Below, piece by piece: positions 1-8,882 of a DNA stretch of 64,000 bases. The position numbers and the translations under genes were made by a program. Numbering within the stretch: position 1 is the first letter of the stretch; each line of letters starts with the position of its first letter. Below the pieces are notes generated by a model, which was given only the letters and a program-made list of their open reading frames with translations, was not told where the DNA came from and did no database searches. The stretch covers positions 669,832-733,831 of the forward strand of contig DDFJ01000004.1 of the NCBI GenBank assembly GCA_002337125.1, written 5' to 3'. This stretch comes from Chitinophagaceae bacterium UBA1931. Lineage in GTDB: Bacteria; Bacteroidota; Bacteroidia; Chitinophagales; Chitinophagaceae.

Positions 1-229
1 TTTCACCATTCTTCTTAAAGGAGCCTGTTATGTTGTTTAATTTTTTCTTGAAAACTTTTACAAACAACTTTCCAGTACCCAGCTTTTTGACTGTTTTTGT
101 CTCTGCATTATTAACGACTATATTATTTGAAGATGGAGATGCCGGAACTGAATTGGGTACATATATTACTCCAGCAAACAAAGATGAATAAGCGAACAAT
201 ACGATGAGTAATAAACTAAAGGCTTTCAT
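1..229 (-). CDS. Partial small secreted/membrane protein, paralogue of the next gene
   Basis: The first 76 codons of a minus-strand gene that leaves the window at base 1. Translation by hand gives a signal peptide (MKAFSLLLIVLFAYSSLFAG) followed by VIYVPNS and a Ser/Asn/Lys-rich stretch ending at KKLNNITGSFKKNGE. The start and the 'AGVIYVP' motif match the neighbouring 148-aa protein (AGIIYVP), so the two are tandem paralogues. The membrane domain that would confirm a YqaE-type C-terminus lies outside the window. Function unknown; export is inferred from the signal peptide. Confidence 0.6.
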   Translation of the reverse strand, partial: MKAFSLLLIVLFAYSSLFAGVIYVPNSVPASPSSNNIVVNNAETKTVKKLGTGKLFVKVFKKKLNNITGSFKKNGE

Positions 230-308
230 GGTTTTAGTTTTACAATTATAATGTGTGGGTAATTGATTTTATAAGCGTAGTAACAGGTTAAGCAGATTTA
301 TAGCAGAT

Positions 309-343
309 AAAAAAGCCGGCAATAAAAAATGCCGGCTTTTTTT
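309..343 (-). terminator. Rho-independent terminator
   Basis: An inverted repeat AAAAAAGCCGGC / GCCGGCTTTTTTT with a 10-nt loop, 5 bases beyond the stop codon of the minus-strand YqaE-like gene. A/T runs on both sides would let it work in either direction. Confidence 0.85.
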
Positions 344-347
344 ACGT

Positions 348-794
348 TTACTTGTAATAGTTTTTCATAACAACCAAAGCATGAATAAAGCCTGGCAGCC
401 AGAACAACAATGTTAGGATCAGATTTACAACCCATGTGCTTCCTTTCCAGTTATCAAAGATTCCCATTGCAATCCATGCCAAACCAAAGATTGCAAGCAC
501 GATATACAATCCCTTTGGAATATCTGCTGTGCTTCCTCCTTTCCTCATGTTTTTCTGTGCAGCTTTCAATGCCATCTTTTGCACGAAAGTCATTTTCTTA
601 CCTGTCATTTGTTCAACTTTTGCAGGTGTGAGTGAAAGAAAAGCCTGAGCATCTTTTTCCTTCATTGACATTGCGATATTAACAGGATCGCCTGCTTTGG
701 AATTGTCGGTTGCATTTGAAGGAACATAGATTATTCCGGCGTTAACTGTTACGCCGAAAACTACTGCAAGAAACAGAATTGTAAATTTCTTCAT
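348..794 (-). CDS. YqaE/Pmp3-family membrane protein with signal peptide
   Basis: 148 aa. A signal peptide (residues 1-19, cut near VNA-GI) is followed by a charged middle region containing KKMTFVQKMALKAAQKNMRK. The C-terminal domain, about residues 92-148, has two hydrophobic helices, the second within NLILTLLFWLPGFIHALVVM, the typical pattern of YqaE/Pmp3 (UPF0057) proteins. Those are normally about 50-60 aa and affect membrane potential or stress tolerance in yeast and plants; the longer form with a signal peptide is common in Bacteroidota. The physiological role here is not known. Transcribed alone and ended by a clear hairpin terminator; a paralogue lies just downstream. Confidence 0.75.
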   Translation of the reverse strand: MKKFTILFLAVVFGVTVNAGIIYVPSNATDNSKAGDPVNIAMSMKEKDAQAFLSLTPAKVEQMTGKKMTFVQKMALKAAQKNMRKGGSTADIPKGLYIVLAIFGLAWIAMGIFDNWKGSTWVVNLILTLLFWLPGFIHALVVMKNYYK

Positions 795-956
795 GATGAA
801 TATGTTTTTTGGTTAATAATGCGCCTAAATTATATAATTGATTGCAGTATTTATATTACTTTTTTTCAACATTCAGATAATCATCTTTTGACAATGTAAA
901 ACACGTCAACAATGAAGTAATTTTTGGGGGATATTTATTGTCTGATTTCATTCCCT

Positions 957-964
957 TATCTTCG
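957..964 (+). promoter_or_regulatory. Bacteroidota-type -7 box (TATCTTCG)
   Basis: TATCTTCG is one base off TAnnTTTG, and a TTG lies about 17 bases upstream at 938-940. It sits 15 bases before the ATG at 980 and inside the longer reading frame opening at 938, which argues that translation starts at 980. Confidence 0.5.
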
Positions 965-979
965 CAAAAAAATCACTGC

Positions 980-1129
980 ATGGAAAAGAAATCATCTGCG
1001 CTCAACTGGTTATTATTTTTTGCATCTGTCGGTGCATTCTTTCTTCTGTTCTGGTTAAAACCTGAATTTATTACGGTAACATTACCTTTTGTCGTTTATT
1101 TTCTTGCCAAGGCACTTGACCTGATTTAA
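980..1129 (+). CDS. Small two-helix membrane protein, unknown
   Basis: 49 aa starting MEKKSSALNWLLFF. Two hydrophobic segments (about residues 9-26 and 31-46) separated by a short KPEF turn suggest a helical hairpin in the inner membrane. I chose the ATG at 980 because an apparent -7 box lies between it and the upstream TTG start at 938. A strong hairpin terminator follows 18 bases after the stop, so promoter, gene and terminator form a complete small unit. No family recognised; it could still be a non-coding transcript. Confidence 0.5.
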   Translation: MEKKSSALNWLLFFASVGAFFLLFWLKPEFITVTLPFVVYFLAKALDLI

Positions 1130-1147
1130 TACGAACATATTTATATA

Positions 1148-1180
1148 AAGAAAACCCGTTGCATAGCAACGGGTTTTCTT
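1148..1180 (+). terminator. Rho-independent terminator
   Basis: AAGAAAACCCGTTGC / GCAACGGGTTTTCTT with a 3-nt loop and T-rich tail. It closes the 49-aa gene. Confidence 0.8.
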
Positions 1181-1193
1181 ATGCAGCAAGATT

Positions 1194-1225
1194 AAAAAAG
1201 CCGCAGTAAACTGCGGCTTTTCTTA
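1194..1225 (-). terminator. dnaK terminator
   Basis: AAAAAGCCGCAG / CTGCGGCTTTT with a TAAA loop, 15 bases past the dnaK stop on the minus strand. Together with the hairpin at 1148 it insulates two convergent genes. Confidence 0.8.
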
Positions 1226-1239
1226 TTTTACCTTTTAGC

Positions 1240-3138
1240 TTATTTCACTTCTTCAAACTGTGCATCTTCCACATTATCATTAGATGCATTACCAGCCGAA
1301 GCTCCTGCATCAGCACCTGGTTGAGCCTGGGCTCCTTCAGTTGCTTTGTACATTTCTTCGCTTGCAGCAGTCCATGCAGTATTCATTTCTGCAGTTGCAG
1401 CATCAATACCTGCAATATCCTGTGCTTTGTGTGCATCTTTCAGTTTGGTTAAAGCAGCTTCGATAGGCGCTTTTTTATCAGCTGAAATTTTATCACCATA
1501 TTCCTTCAGTTGCTTTTCGGTTTGGAAAATCAAACTGTCGGCCATGTTAACTTTTTCAACTTTTTCCTTTTCGGCCTTATCTGTTGCTTCATTGGCTTTA
1601 GCCTCAGCTTTCATCTTTTCAATTTCATCTTTGGTTAAGCCGCTGCCTGCCTGTATGTGAATTTTCTGCTCTTTGCCTGTGCCTTTATCTTTTGCAGTAA
1701 CATGCATGATACCGTTGGCATCAATATCAAATATTACTTCAATTTGAGGAACACCACGTGGTGCCGGCGGAATGCCATCGAGGTTGAAAATACCAAGGCT
1801 CTTGTTATCTTTCGCCATTGGCCTTTCGCCCTGCAATACATGAATCTGAACACCGGGCTGGTTATCGGCAGCAGTGCTGAACACTTCTGATTTCTTGGTA
1901 GGAATTGTTGTATTGCTTGGAATAAGTGCTGTCATTACACCGCCAAGAGTTTCAATACCGAGGCTGAGCGGAGTAACGTCGAGCAACAACACATCCTTCA
2001 CTTCACCGGTTAATACCGCACCCTGGATAGCTGCACCAACTGCAACCACTTCATCAGGATTCACACCTTTATTTGGTTTCTTGCCAAAGAATTTTTCTAC
2101 AATTTCCTGTACTTTCGGAATACGTGTGCTACCACCAACCAAAATCACTTCGTCTACTTCGCTGGTTGATAACCCTGCATCTTTCAGAGCCTGCTCGCAA
2201 GGACGTAAACAACGCTCAAACAAATTATCAGCTAATGCTTCAAATTTTGCACGGCTTAATTTCAGAACAAGGTGTTTAGGCACACCATCAACTGCAGTTA
2301 CATACGGCAGATTGATTTCTGTTTCGCTGGAAGAAGACAATTCAATTTTTGCTTTTTCAGCAGCTTCTTTCAAACGCTGCAGTGCCATCGGATCTCTGCG
2401 AAGATCAATTCCTTCCTGGCTTTTGAATTCTTCTGCCAGCCAGTCGATGATTACTTTATCAAAGTCGTCGCCACCAAGATGTGTATCACCATTGGTTGAT
2501 TTTACTTCAAATACACCATCGCCTAATTCAAGGATAGAAATATCGAATGTACCACCACCAAGATCAAACACTGCAATTTTCTGATCCTTATGTTTTTTAT
2601 CTAAACCATAAGCTAATGCAGCTGCAGTAGGTTCGTTAACGATACGGCGAACGGTTAAACCTGCAATTTCACCGGCTTCTTTTGTAGCCTGGCGCTGTGC
2701 GTCGTTAAAGTAAGCGGGAACGGTAATAACCGCTTCAGTTACTTCCTGTCCAAGATAATCTTCAGCAGTTTTCTTCATTTTCTGAAGCACCATTGCCGAA
2801 ATTTCCTGTGGCGTATAAAGTCTGCCATCTATGTCAATACGAACAGTATTATTGTCACCTTGTACTACATTATAGCTCCAGTGTTTTCTTTCTTCGCCTA
2901 CTTCATCGTGGCGGCGGCCCATAAAACGCTTAACAGAGTTGATGGTGTTGATGGGGTTAGTGATTGCCTGGCGTTTTGCAGGATCGCCCACTTTACGTTC
3001 ACCATTTTTCAAAAAAGCCACTACCGACGGGGTTGTACGGCGGCCCTCGTCATTTGCAATAACAACGGGTTCATTACCTTCCATTACAGCCACGCAACTG
3101 TTGGTAGTACCTAAATCAATTCCTATAATTTTTCCCAT
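1240..3138 (-). CDS. dnaK: Chaperone DnaK (Hsp70)
   Basis: 632 aa, normal length for DnaK. ATP-dependent cytosolic chaperone working with DnaJ and GrpE. The nucleotide-binding domain fills about residues 1-380: phosphate-1 loop IDLGTTNS at 7-14, VPAYFNDAQRQ near 140, and DLGGGTFD at 192-199. The hydrophobic linker (DVLLLDVTPLSLG) follows near residue 385, then the substrate-binding domain with NTTIPTKK. The C-terminal lid is rich in Ala/Glu/Lys, and the tail is Gly/Ala/Gln-rich and ends FEEVK, the usual DnaK ending. No dnaJ or grpE is adjacent, so it is a lone gene. The 455-bp upstream region contains a perfect palindrome and a related half-site that could be operators. Confidence 0.98.
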   Translation of the reverse strand: MGKIIGIDLGTTNSCVAVMEGNEPVVIANDEGRRTTPSVVAFLKNGERKVGDPAKRQAITNPINTINSVKRFMGRRHDEVGEERKHWSYNVVQGDNNTVRIDIDGRLYTPQEISAMVLQKMKKTAEDYLGQEVTEAVITVPAYFNDAQRQATKEAGEIAGLTVRRIVNEPTAAALAYGLDKKHKDQKIAVFDLGGGTFDISILELGDGVFEVKSTNGDTHLGGDDFDKVIIDWLAEEFKSQEGIDLRRDPMALQRLKEAAEKAKIELSSSSETEINLPYVTAVDGVPKHLVLKLSRAKFEALADNLFERCLRPCEQALKDAGLSTSEVDEVILVGGSTRIPKVQEIVEKFFGKKPNKGVNPDEVVAVGAAIQGAVLTGEVKDVLLLDVTPLSLGIETLGGVMTALIPSNTTIPTKKSEVFSTAADNQPGVQIHVLQGERPMAKDNKSLGIFNLDGIPPAPRGVPQIEVIFDIDANGIMHVTAKDKGTGKEQKIHIQAGSGLTKDEIEKMKAEAKANEATDKAEKEKVEKVNMADSLIFQTEKQLKEYGDKISADKKAPIEAALTKLKDAHKAQDIAGIDAATAEMNTAWTAASEEMYKATEGAQAQPGADAGASAGNASNDNVEDAQFEEVK

Positions 3139-3206
3139 GATTCGGATGTTTTAAAGTTCATTGATAGTACTCAATCATAATGCCATGAGGCTCAAATGTG
3201 AAAAAT

Positions 3207-3274
3207 TGGCAGAACTGCCACCTGTTTGCAACAATCATGACTTACTTGATAAAGTTGTGAGCCAAACTGCCAAC
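3207..3274 (-). promoter_or_regulatory. Palindromic motif and related half-site upstream of dnaK
   Basis: TGGCAGAACTGCCA at 3207-3220 is a perfect 14-bp inverted repeat. GCCAAACTGCCAAC at 3261-3274 repeats the TGCCA half and has GCCA in place of the other arm. On the minus strand, CACATTTG (3193-3200), close to TAnnTTTG, lies just downstream of the palindrome, so it would overlap the upstream promoter element of dnaK. An operator role is inference; the protein is unknown. Confidence 0.4.
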
Positions 3275-3536
3275 AGACCGAAACCGGTGGTTAAAAGGAA
3301 AGCATCCCTTCAGAATCAGTTCTGGATATTTCAATATTTCCAGCTTTACCATTTATGTTAATTGTCTTTTCCCGGATAGGAATGAACCAATAACAAAGTT
3401 GCTTGTTTAATTAAACTGAAATAAATGATATGAACCACCCGCAAAAACATACCAGGCAAGCTTTCCACCTCTTCCTCCAAGGTTCAGAGACGGGATTAAA
3501 AACGCATAATAAAACCAATTTTTACACTTATTTTAT

Positions 3537-3544
3537 TACTTTTG
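3537..3544 (+). promoter_or_regulatory. -7 box (TACTTTTG) for the TPR histidine kinase
   Basis: Exact match to TAnnTTTG, 50 bases before the kinase start. No convincing TTTG at the -33 position. Confidence 0.45.
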
Positions 3545-3594
3545 GTCAACCATTAGGACCTTTTCATAACCCTTAACAACATTGTAAAGCCCCA

Positions 3595-5526
3595 TTGAGC
3601 TTACATAAATACATCCTGCCCTTAGTCCTTTTTGTTGGTTTTGCTATAAATGTGCAAAGTCAGCAAACTGATACTTTGTTTCGCTTACTTCAGAAACCAG
3701 ACCTGCCAGATACAGTACGTATTAACACAAACAATCTCATCAGCCGTAACCTTTCTTTTGTTGACCCCATCAAAGCGCTGAAATACGCCCAGGAAGCATT
3801 AGAAATTTCGTTGAAGATCAAGTATAAAAAGGGAATTGCAGATTCTTACAGGAATCTTGGCAGTATCTATTCTTATTTCGGAAGCTTTTACCTGACAGTT
3901 GACAATCTTCAACGAGCTATTGCTGGGTATGAAGAACTAAACGATTCATCAGGGCTCGCCAACTGTTATATTTCTCTTGGTCACTCCTACCGGTACCTGA
4001 AAAATATTCAGAAAGAAATAGAATACCACAAGCTGTCTTTTGAAATTCATTCCCGGCTTGGCAACCCCGAACGCATTGGAGTTACAGCTCATAACCTGGG
4101 CGAAAGCTATTTCAATAACCATGAACTGGGCAAGGCTATCAACCTGACAACTCTTGCAATTCATATCAACGATTCGATAAAAAATATCCAGGTTCTTTCT
4201 TCGTGCTATAAAGTGATGGGCAAAATTTTAATGGCCCAGAACAAACTGGATGATGCCGAAGTATATTTCAAAAAGATTCTGCTGATTTCGGATTCGCTGA
4301 AAGAAAAATCGCAGAAAATTGCAACTATTGAAGCATACGTTCAGCTTTCGAATATTGCCAAAATAAAAAAAGATGGAAAGGCTGAGGAATATTACCTCCA
4401 CAAAGCTTCTCAATTCATCAGAACCTATTACCTATCTAATTACCTGAACAGCATTTATCTTGACCTGATAGAACTTTATGTAGAACGAAATCAACCGCAA
4501 CTTGCGCTGAACAGCATCAGTGAATATAAAGCTCTTTCCGACAGCCTGAATGCAAGACAAACACAGGACAAAAACCAATTGGTAGCTGGCTTTACAAAAG
4601 TGTATGAAGTAGAGAAGAAAAATTCAATCCTAGAAATTGAAAACAAACTGCAGAACGAAAAGGTAAGGTTGAAAAACCTGATAATTTATATTAGTATTGG
4701 CTTTGCGATAGTGGCAATTATCTTCCTGGCACTTTTATATTTTAACTGGAAAAAGGTACATCTCATAAATGAGCAGGTGGAACAGAAAAATATGATCATC
4801 GAAAGCCAGAATAAAAAACTGGAAGAGGTGAACCGCACAAAAGATAAATTCTTCAGCATCGTTTCACATGATCTTCGTTCGCCTTTAAATTCAATCTCTT
4901 TGTTTACTGATTTTATAGTGAGTGATAAGTTTACAAAATTACCACACGACCAATTCATTGAACTGGCAGGTGAATCGAAAACACTTATCGACAGTACTAA
5001 AAAACTAACTGACGACCTGATTAAGTGGGCACAGATACAAATGAAGAGAGAAGAACCGCATCCGGAACTTGTACATGTTTGGGATACGGCGAATGAAATA
5101 TTAGAAGTATTTGCCGATCATGCTGCAAAAAAACAAATCAGTATTTCATCAAACATTGGTCATGACCTTACTGCTTTTGCAGATCCTAATCAATTCCGTT
5201 TTATTATACGCAACCTCGTTAACAACGCCATTAAGTTTACAAACATTGGCGGCACTGTATCCATCAACGGAAGAATCAATCAAGATGGCATGGTTGAAAT
5301 TGCCATTAACGATAACGGTGTAGGCATGAGTAAAGAAAAAGCCGAAACCATTTTCCTTGTAGGCAAAAACAAAGAAACAAGAGGCACCGCCGGTGAAGCA
5401 AGTTCAGGGTTGGGACTGATTCTTGTTTGGGAGTTTATTCAGCTTAACAAAGGGAAAATTGATGTAACCAGTGAAGCTGGAAAGGGAACCACATTTACCG
5501 TGCAGCTTCCTGCAAAAGAAAGCTGA
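3595..5526 (+). CDS. TPR-containing sensor histidine kinase
   Basis: 643 aa. Signal peptide or N-terminal anchor (residues 1-22, ending NVQSQQ), then tetratricopeptide repeats over about residues 50-330 (for example a helix pair with GIADSYRNLGSIYSYFGSFY), a short coiled coil, one transmembrane helix at about 362-385, a second coiled coil, a HisKA dimerisation domain with phospho-acceptor His425 (FFSIVSHDLRSPLNS), and a HATPase domain with NLVNNAIKFTN, DNGVGMSKE and SSGLGL. The periplasmic TPR domain is the likely sensor. No response regulator is adjacent, so its partner is unknown. The start is a TTG: an in-frame stop lies 21 bases upstream and no ATG is available between them. Confidence 0.88.
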   Translation: MSLHKYILPLVLFVGFAINVQSQQTDTLFRLLQKPDLPDTVRINTNNLISRNLSFVDPIKALKYAQEALEISLKIKYKKGIADSYRNLGSIYSYFGSFYLTVDNLQRAIAGYEELNDSSGLANCYISLGHSYRYLKNIQKEIEYHKLSFEIHSRLGNPERIGVTAHNLGESYFNNHELGKAINLTTLAIHINDSIKNIQVLSSCYKVMGKILMAQNKLDDAEVYFKKILLISDSLKEKSQKIATIEAYVQLSNIAKIKKDGKAEEYYLHKASQFIRTYYLSNYLNSIYLDLIELYVERNQPQLALNSISEYKALSDSLNARQTQDKNQLVAGFTKVYEVEKKNSILEIENKLQNEKVRLKNLIIYISIGFAIVAIIFLALLYFNWKKVHLINEQVEQKNMIIESQNKKLEEVNRTKDKFFSIVSHDLRSPLNSISLFTDFIVSDKFTKLPHDQFIELAGESKTLIDSTKKLTDDLIKWAQIQMKREEPHPELVHVWDTANEILEVFADHAAKKQISISSNIGHDLTAFADPNQFRFIIRNLVNNAIKFTNIGGTVSINGRINQDGMVEIAINDNGVGMSKEKAETIFLVGKNKETRGTAGEASSGLGLILVWEFIQLNKGKIDVTSEAGKGTTFTVQLPAKES

Positions 5527-5547
5527 CGACAGCAACCTTCCTCCATT

Positions 5548-5555
5548 TATCTTTG
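5548..5555 (+). promoter_or_regulatory. -7 box (TATCTTTG) for aspartate kinase
   Basis: Exact TAnnTTTG match, 52 bases before the start codon. No clear -33 TTTG. Confidence 0.5.
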
Positions 5556-5607
5556 CAACGTTTTTAAAGGCCGGTCTCCGGCAATTTTCAAAAAAATATT
5601 CAATTAA

Positions 5608-6870
5608 ATGAAGGTCTTCAAATTTGGTGGTGCCAGTGTAAGCAACTATGAAAAAATTCAGAACCTTGGCCAGATCATCAGGCAATTCCCGGATGAACAG
5701 CTGATGATTGTTATTTCGGCCATGGGCAAAACCACCAATGCACTTGAAAAAGTGGCAGAAGCTTTTTTTGCCGGTAAAAAAGATGAAGCACTTGAACTTT
5801 TCAAAGCTGTAAAACTTCAGCATGTTACCGAAGCAAAATATTTACTGGTAACACATTTTAATGCGTTACTTGAACAATACAATGATTTCTTTACAGAAGT
5901 TGAATGGCTTCTGCACGACAAACCTGTTCGTGAATACGATTATTACTACGACCAGATAGTTTGCGCAGGTGAATTATTAAGCACTGCGCTTGTAAGTGCT
6001 TACCTGAATGAAACAGGCATCAGCAATGAATGGATTGATGTAAGAGATATTTTCAGAACTGATGACAACTTCCGTGATGCAGCAATTGATTTTGAGTTTA
6101 CCCAAAAACAGGTTGATGCATTGATAAAACCAATGTTCAGCAGCAACCGTATTGTAATTACACAAGGTTTTATCGGCAGTACCGATGAAAACGAAAGCAC
6201 TACGCTTGGCCGTGAAGGAAGTGATTACACAGCAGCTGTGTTTGCTTATATGCTGGATGCTGAAAGCATTTCCATCTGGAAAGATGTAAAAGGTGTGATG
6301 AATGCTGACCCCAAACAATTTGCCGATGCTCAATACATCAGCGAACTGAACTACGATGAAGTCATTGAAATGGCCTATTACGGTGCACAGGTTATTCACC
6401 CGAAAACCATTAAGCCGTTGCAGAACAAAAACATTCCGCTGTATGTAAAATGTTTTGCTGATGCTTCATTACCCGGCACTGTTATTCATAACAACCCTGT
6501 AAAAAACCTTCCGCCCATCATTGTAATAAAAGACAAACAGGTGTTGCTTCAGTTACATACAAGGGATTTTTCGTTTATTGGTGAACAGCCAATGAGTGAT
6601 TTGTATGAGATGATGGCCAAACTGAAAATAAAACCCAATCTTATTCAAACACATGCTGTAAGCCTGCAGCTTTGCATGGATGACCGTAGTGAAAAAATCG
6701 AGAAACTTGCATTGGCAGCTTCCGGTATTTTTGATGTACAGGTTGAGAAAGGATTAACCTTGCTCAGCATCCGTCATTACAATAAAGAAGTATTGGAAAA
6801 ATTAACTGCAGGTAAAACAATTGAACTCCGCCAGCAAAGCCCCGATACAATACAGGTGCTGATGAAATAA
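5608..6870 (+). CDS. Aspartate kinase
   Basis: 420 aa. Phosphorylates L-aspartate, the first step toward lysine/diaminopimelate, threonine and methionine. The amino-acid kinase domain begins with KFGGAS (residues 5-10) and contains TLGREGSDYTA, SIWKDVKGVMNADPK and ELNYDEVIEMAYYGAQVIHPKT, all characteristic of aspartokinases. About 130 C-terminal residues look like ACT regulatory domain(s), suggesting feedback control by an end-product amino acid. It is monofunctional: there is no homoserine dehydrogenase domain. The stop codon directly abuts the stop of the convergent T9SS gene, with no visible terminator between. I leave the symbol open because lysC and thrA-type isoforms cannot be separated here. 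Confidence 0.95.
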   Translation: MKVFKFGGASVSNYEKIQNLGQIIRQFPDEQLMIVISAMGKTTNALEKVAEAFFAGKKDEALELFKAVKLQHVTEAKYLLVTHFNALLEQYNDFFTEVEWLLHDKPVREYDYYYDQIVCAGELLSTALVSAYLNETGISNEWIDVRDIFRTDDNFRDAAIDFEFTQKQVDALIKPMFSSNRIVITQGFIGSTDENESTTLGREGSDYTAAVFAYMLDAESISIWKDVKGVMNADPKQFADAQYISELNYDEVIEMAYYGAQVIHPKTIKPLQNKNIPLYVKCFADASLPGTVIHNNPVKNLPPIIVIKDKQVLLQLHTRDFSFIGEQPMSDLYEMMAKLKIKPNLIQTHAVSLQLCMDDRSEKIEKLALAASGIFDVQVEKGLTLLSIRHYNKEVLEKLTAGKTIELRQQSPDTIQVLMK

Positions 6871-8814
6871 TTATTGTTTCAGAAGTTTCCCTGTATACAG
6901 TTCATCTTTCAATGTAAAACGGATATTATACATACCTGGAGGCAGTTTGCTGATATCCATGTCAAAAAAAGATTGTGTTGAACTAACAAACAAATCGTGC
7001 ATCAGAACAAGTTTTCCGTCATTATTAAAAATGGTCATTGTTGTTTTGCCGCTTTCATTAACAAGTAATTCAATTTTTATATTTCCTGATGCAGGATTTG
7101 GAAAGATGCTGATCTTCCTGGAAAATGAACGTTCAAAAAACAATTCATTTGAATATTGTTTTTCACCATTCCGGGCAATTGCAACAAGCCTGAACAAAGC
7201 AGGAAATTCATTTGACAAATCATCGTACCTGTAAAAATCTTCTGACGGGTTTATATCCGTATGAATAATTTTAAACTGGCCGTTGCTTAATTTCTTTTCA
7301 AGAACAATCTTATCCAAAGCATCATCGGCATGAACAAGTTCCCAGTTTAAAATAACTGCATCATTCACTTTTTTACCGGTAAAACTTTTTAATGCAGTTA
7401 ATGGCAGAATTGTACAGTTAAAAGGAACCGCTCCCTGTGCTTCAACAAAACCTGGCTGAACTGCACCATTACTTCCTGCAGTACCACCACCATTTGTATT
7501 ATTGCAGGATGATGAGCTGGTAATTAATCCGGGATTTCCACCCGCAACATTTGTTGATGCAGGTGCCGCACTGCTGTACCAAATCACACCACCGCCACCG
7601 CCTGCACCCGGACCGGGACATTGGCTGCTGAACCCTGTACCATCACCATCAGCCCCTTTTGCTTCAACCGGTACTGTTCCTGAAAACGAAACCACATTCA
7701 GCAAAACAGTTCCTCCGGCTCCGCCGCCACCTCCGCCATCACCAAGAGATTTATTAGAAGGAGATAAACCCGGATTTATTCCCTGTGCACCGTTTGCAGC
7801 TATTTTTCCTGAATTACCAATAAGCGTGTTACACCTGATATACACAATTCCACCTCCATTTCCACCTGGAGTTCCGTCTTTTGTTGGTGGATATGAAACA
7901 TTATCAGAATGCCCGGCACCGCCGCCGCCACCAAAAAATATTCTGTTGTTCAGCGCCGTATATCCAAGGGTACTTAATGTAGCTCCACCTTCGCCGGGAG
8001 GATTTGAAAAAGCACATCCGGTTTTTGCTCCGCCCTTTCCTCCTATACCCCAGTTTGAGCCACCACCTCCACCTGAATTTTGTGTATTTGATCCGCCACC
8101 GCCATTTGATTGTTTTCCCCTGCCGTATTCTTTTGATACAATATAATCAGCAACACCTTCACCTTTCATTGCCCCGTTTTCTGAATTAGTGATTGCTGTT
8201 GAGCTGTAATAATATTTTGTTGCACCTATGAAATAACAGTCGCCATTTAATGTTACGAGATCACCCCCGTGAAAGCCGGCACCTGTTGCATCAATATCTG
8301 CATTCATTGTTATGTTACCATCTACTTCCAATGCAAGTACGCCGCCGGTTCCTCCAACCGGATCCCAGGGTTCTGCAAGCAATGTTCCATCAACTGTAAT
8401 ATCTCCGCTGTAAACCGGCACACGTACAACCTGTAAATTGGCAACATCATAAGTATTGAGCAACATATTGCTGAGAACAATTGTACTACCGAGAAAACCA
8501 CAAACTGTCGAGAATTCATATTTCCCGGCATTGTCAATAGTGCTGATACTTCCAAATGAAGAAGAATTGGTCTGATCAATTTCCGCACCTTTCATCTGGA
8601 TGATCAGAACTTTATCGCCTCTTGATAGACCTGCAGTTGATTGTAATGTGATTCCTGAATAAGAATATCCTTTAATTGTACCACTGTAAGTAATGGCAGT
8701 TGCTTTGTAATATTTATTGATGATACCTGAAACAGACTGCGCATTGCCGGTGCAAAAACAAGCAAGCACAATTATAATAATTGCAGTCTCTTTGGTAAAT
8801 ATTTTCAAACTCAT
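6871..8814 (-). CDS. Glycine-rich secreted protein with T9SS sorting domain
   Basis: 647 aa. Signal peptide (residues 1-25, ending CTGNAQS), a beta-rich region, then a strongly glycine-rich stretch at about residues 235-450 with GGGGG runs, and a C-terminal domain from about residue 565. That last part (SIFPNPASGNIKIE, TIFNNDGKLV, KLPPGMYNIRF, GKLLKQ) is a type A sorting domain of the type IX secretion system, so the protein should cross the outer membrane and be anchored or released. The glycine-rich part probably forms an extended adhesive or beta-helical structure; substrate and activity unknown. The antisense strand carries long open frames that reflect the glycine/proline composition only. 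Confidence 0.85.
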   Translation of the reverse strand: MSLKIFTKETAIIIIVLACFCTGNAQSVSGIINKYYKATAITYSGTIKGYSYSGITLQSTAGLSRGDKVLIIQMKGAEIDQTNSSSFGSISTIDNAGKYEFSTVCGFLGSTIVLSNMLLNTYDVANLQVVRVPVYSGDITVDGTLLAEPWDPVGGTGGVLALEVDGNITMNADIDATGAGFHGGDLVTLNGDCYFIGATKYYYSSTAITNSENGAMKGEGVADYIVSKEYGRGKQSNGGGGSNTQNSGGGGGSNWGIGGKGGAKTGCAFSNPPGEGGATLSTLGYTALNNRIFFGGGGGAGHSDNVSYPPTKDGTPGGNGGGIVYIRCNTLIGNSGKIAANGAQGINPGLSPSNKSLGDGGGGGGAGGTVLLNVVSFSGTVPVEAKGADGDGTGFSSQCPGPGAGGGGGVIWYSSAAPASTNVAGGNPGLITSSSSCNNTNGGGTAGSNGAVQPGFVEAQGAVPFNCTILPLTALKSFTGKKVNDAVILNWELVHADDALDKIVLEKKLSNGQFKIIHTDINPSEDFYRYDDLSNEFPALFRLVAIARNGEKQYSNELFFERSFSRKISIFPNPASGNIKIELLVNESGKTTMTIFNNDGKLVLMHDLFVSSTQSFFDMDISKLPPGMYNIRFTLKDELYTGKLLKQ

Positions 8815-8882
8815 GTCAGTTCTCTTTATGAAAAGGGTACCTGATGAGTTTTACATAAATTATGGATGGGAGATGTAAAATA

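Larger units (their letters stand above)
3139..3594. other. Intergenic region between dnaK and the TPR kinase
   Basis: 456 bases between divergent genes. It contains the TGGCAG palindrome and a related half-site upstream of dnaK, and a -7 box for the rightward kinase at 3537. A short reading frame at 3161-3361 has no recognisable product and runs through these sites, so I do not call it a gene. Nothing else recognised. Confidence 0.5.

Noticed and set aside
1874..2584. 236-codon frame on the plus strand
   Set aside because: Antisense shadow of dnaK without domain content.
3181..3240. CIRCE element or sigma-54 promoter upstream of dnaK
   Set aside because: The palindrome does not match CIRCE, and the GG/GC spacing does not fit a -24/-12 promoter on either strand.
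3161..3361. 66-codon frame between dnaK and the kinase
   Set aside because: Runs through the palindromes upstream of dnaK; composition not protein-like; no promoter.
7502..8146. 214-codon proline-rich frame on the plus strand
   Set aside because: Exact antisense of the glycine-rich T9SS protein; Gly codons read backward as Pro. No independent signal.
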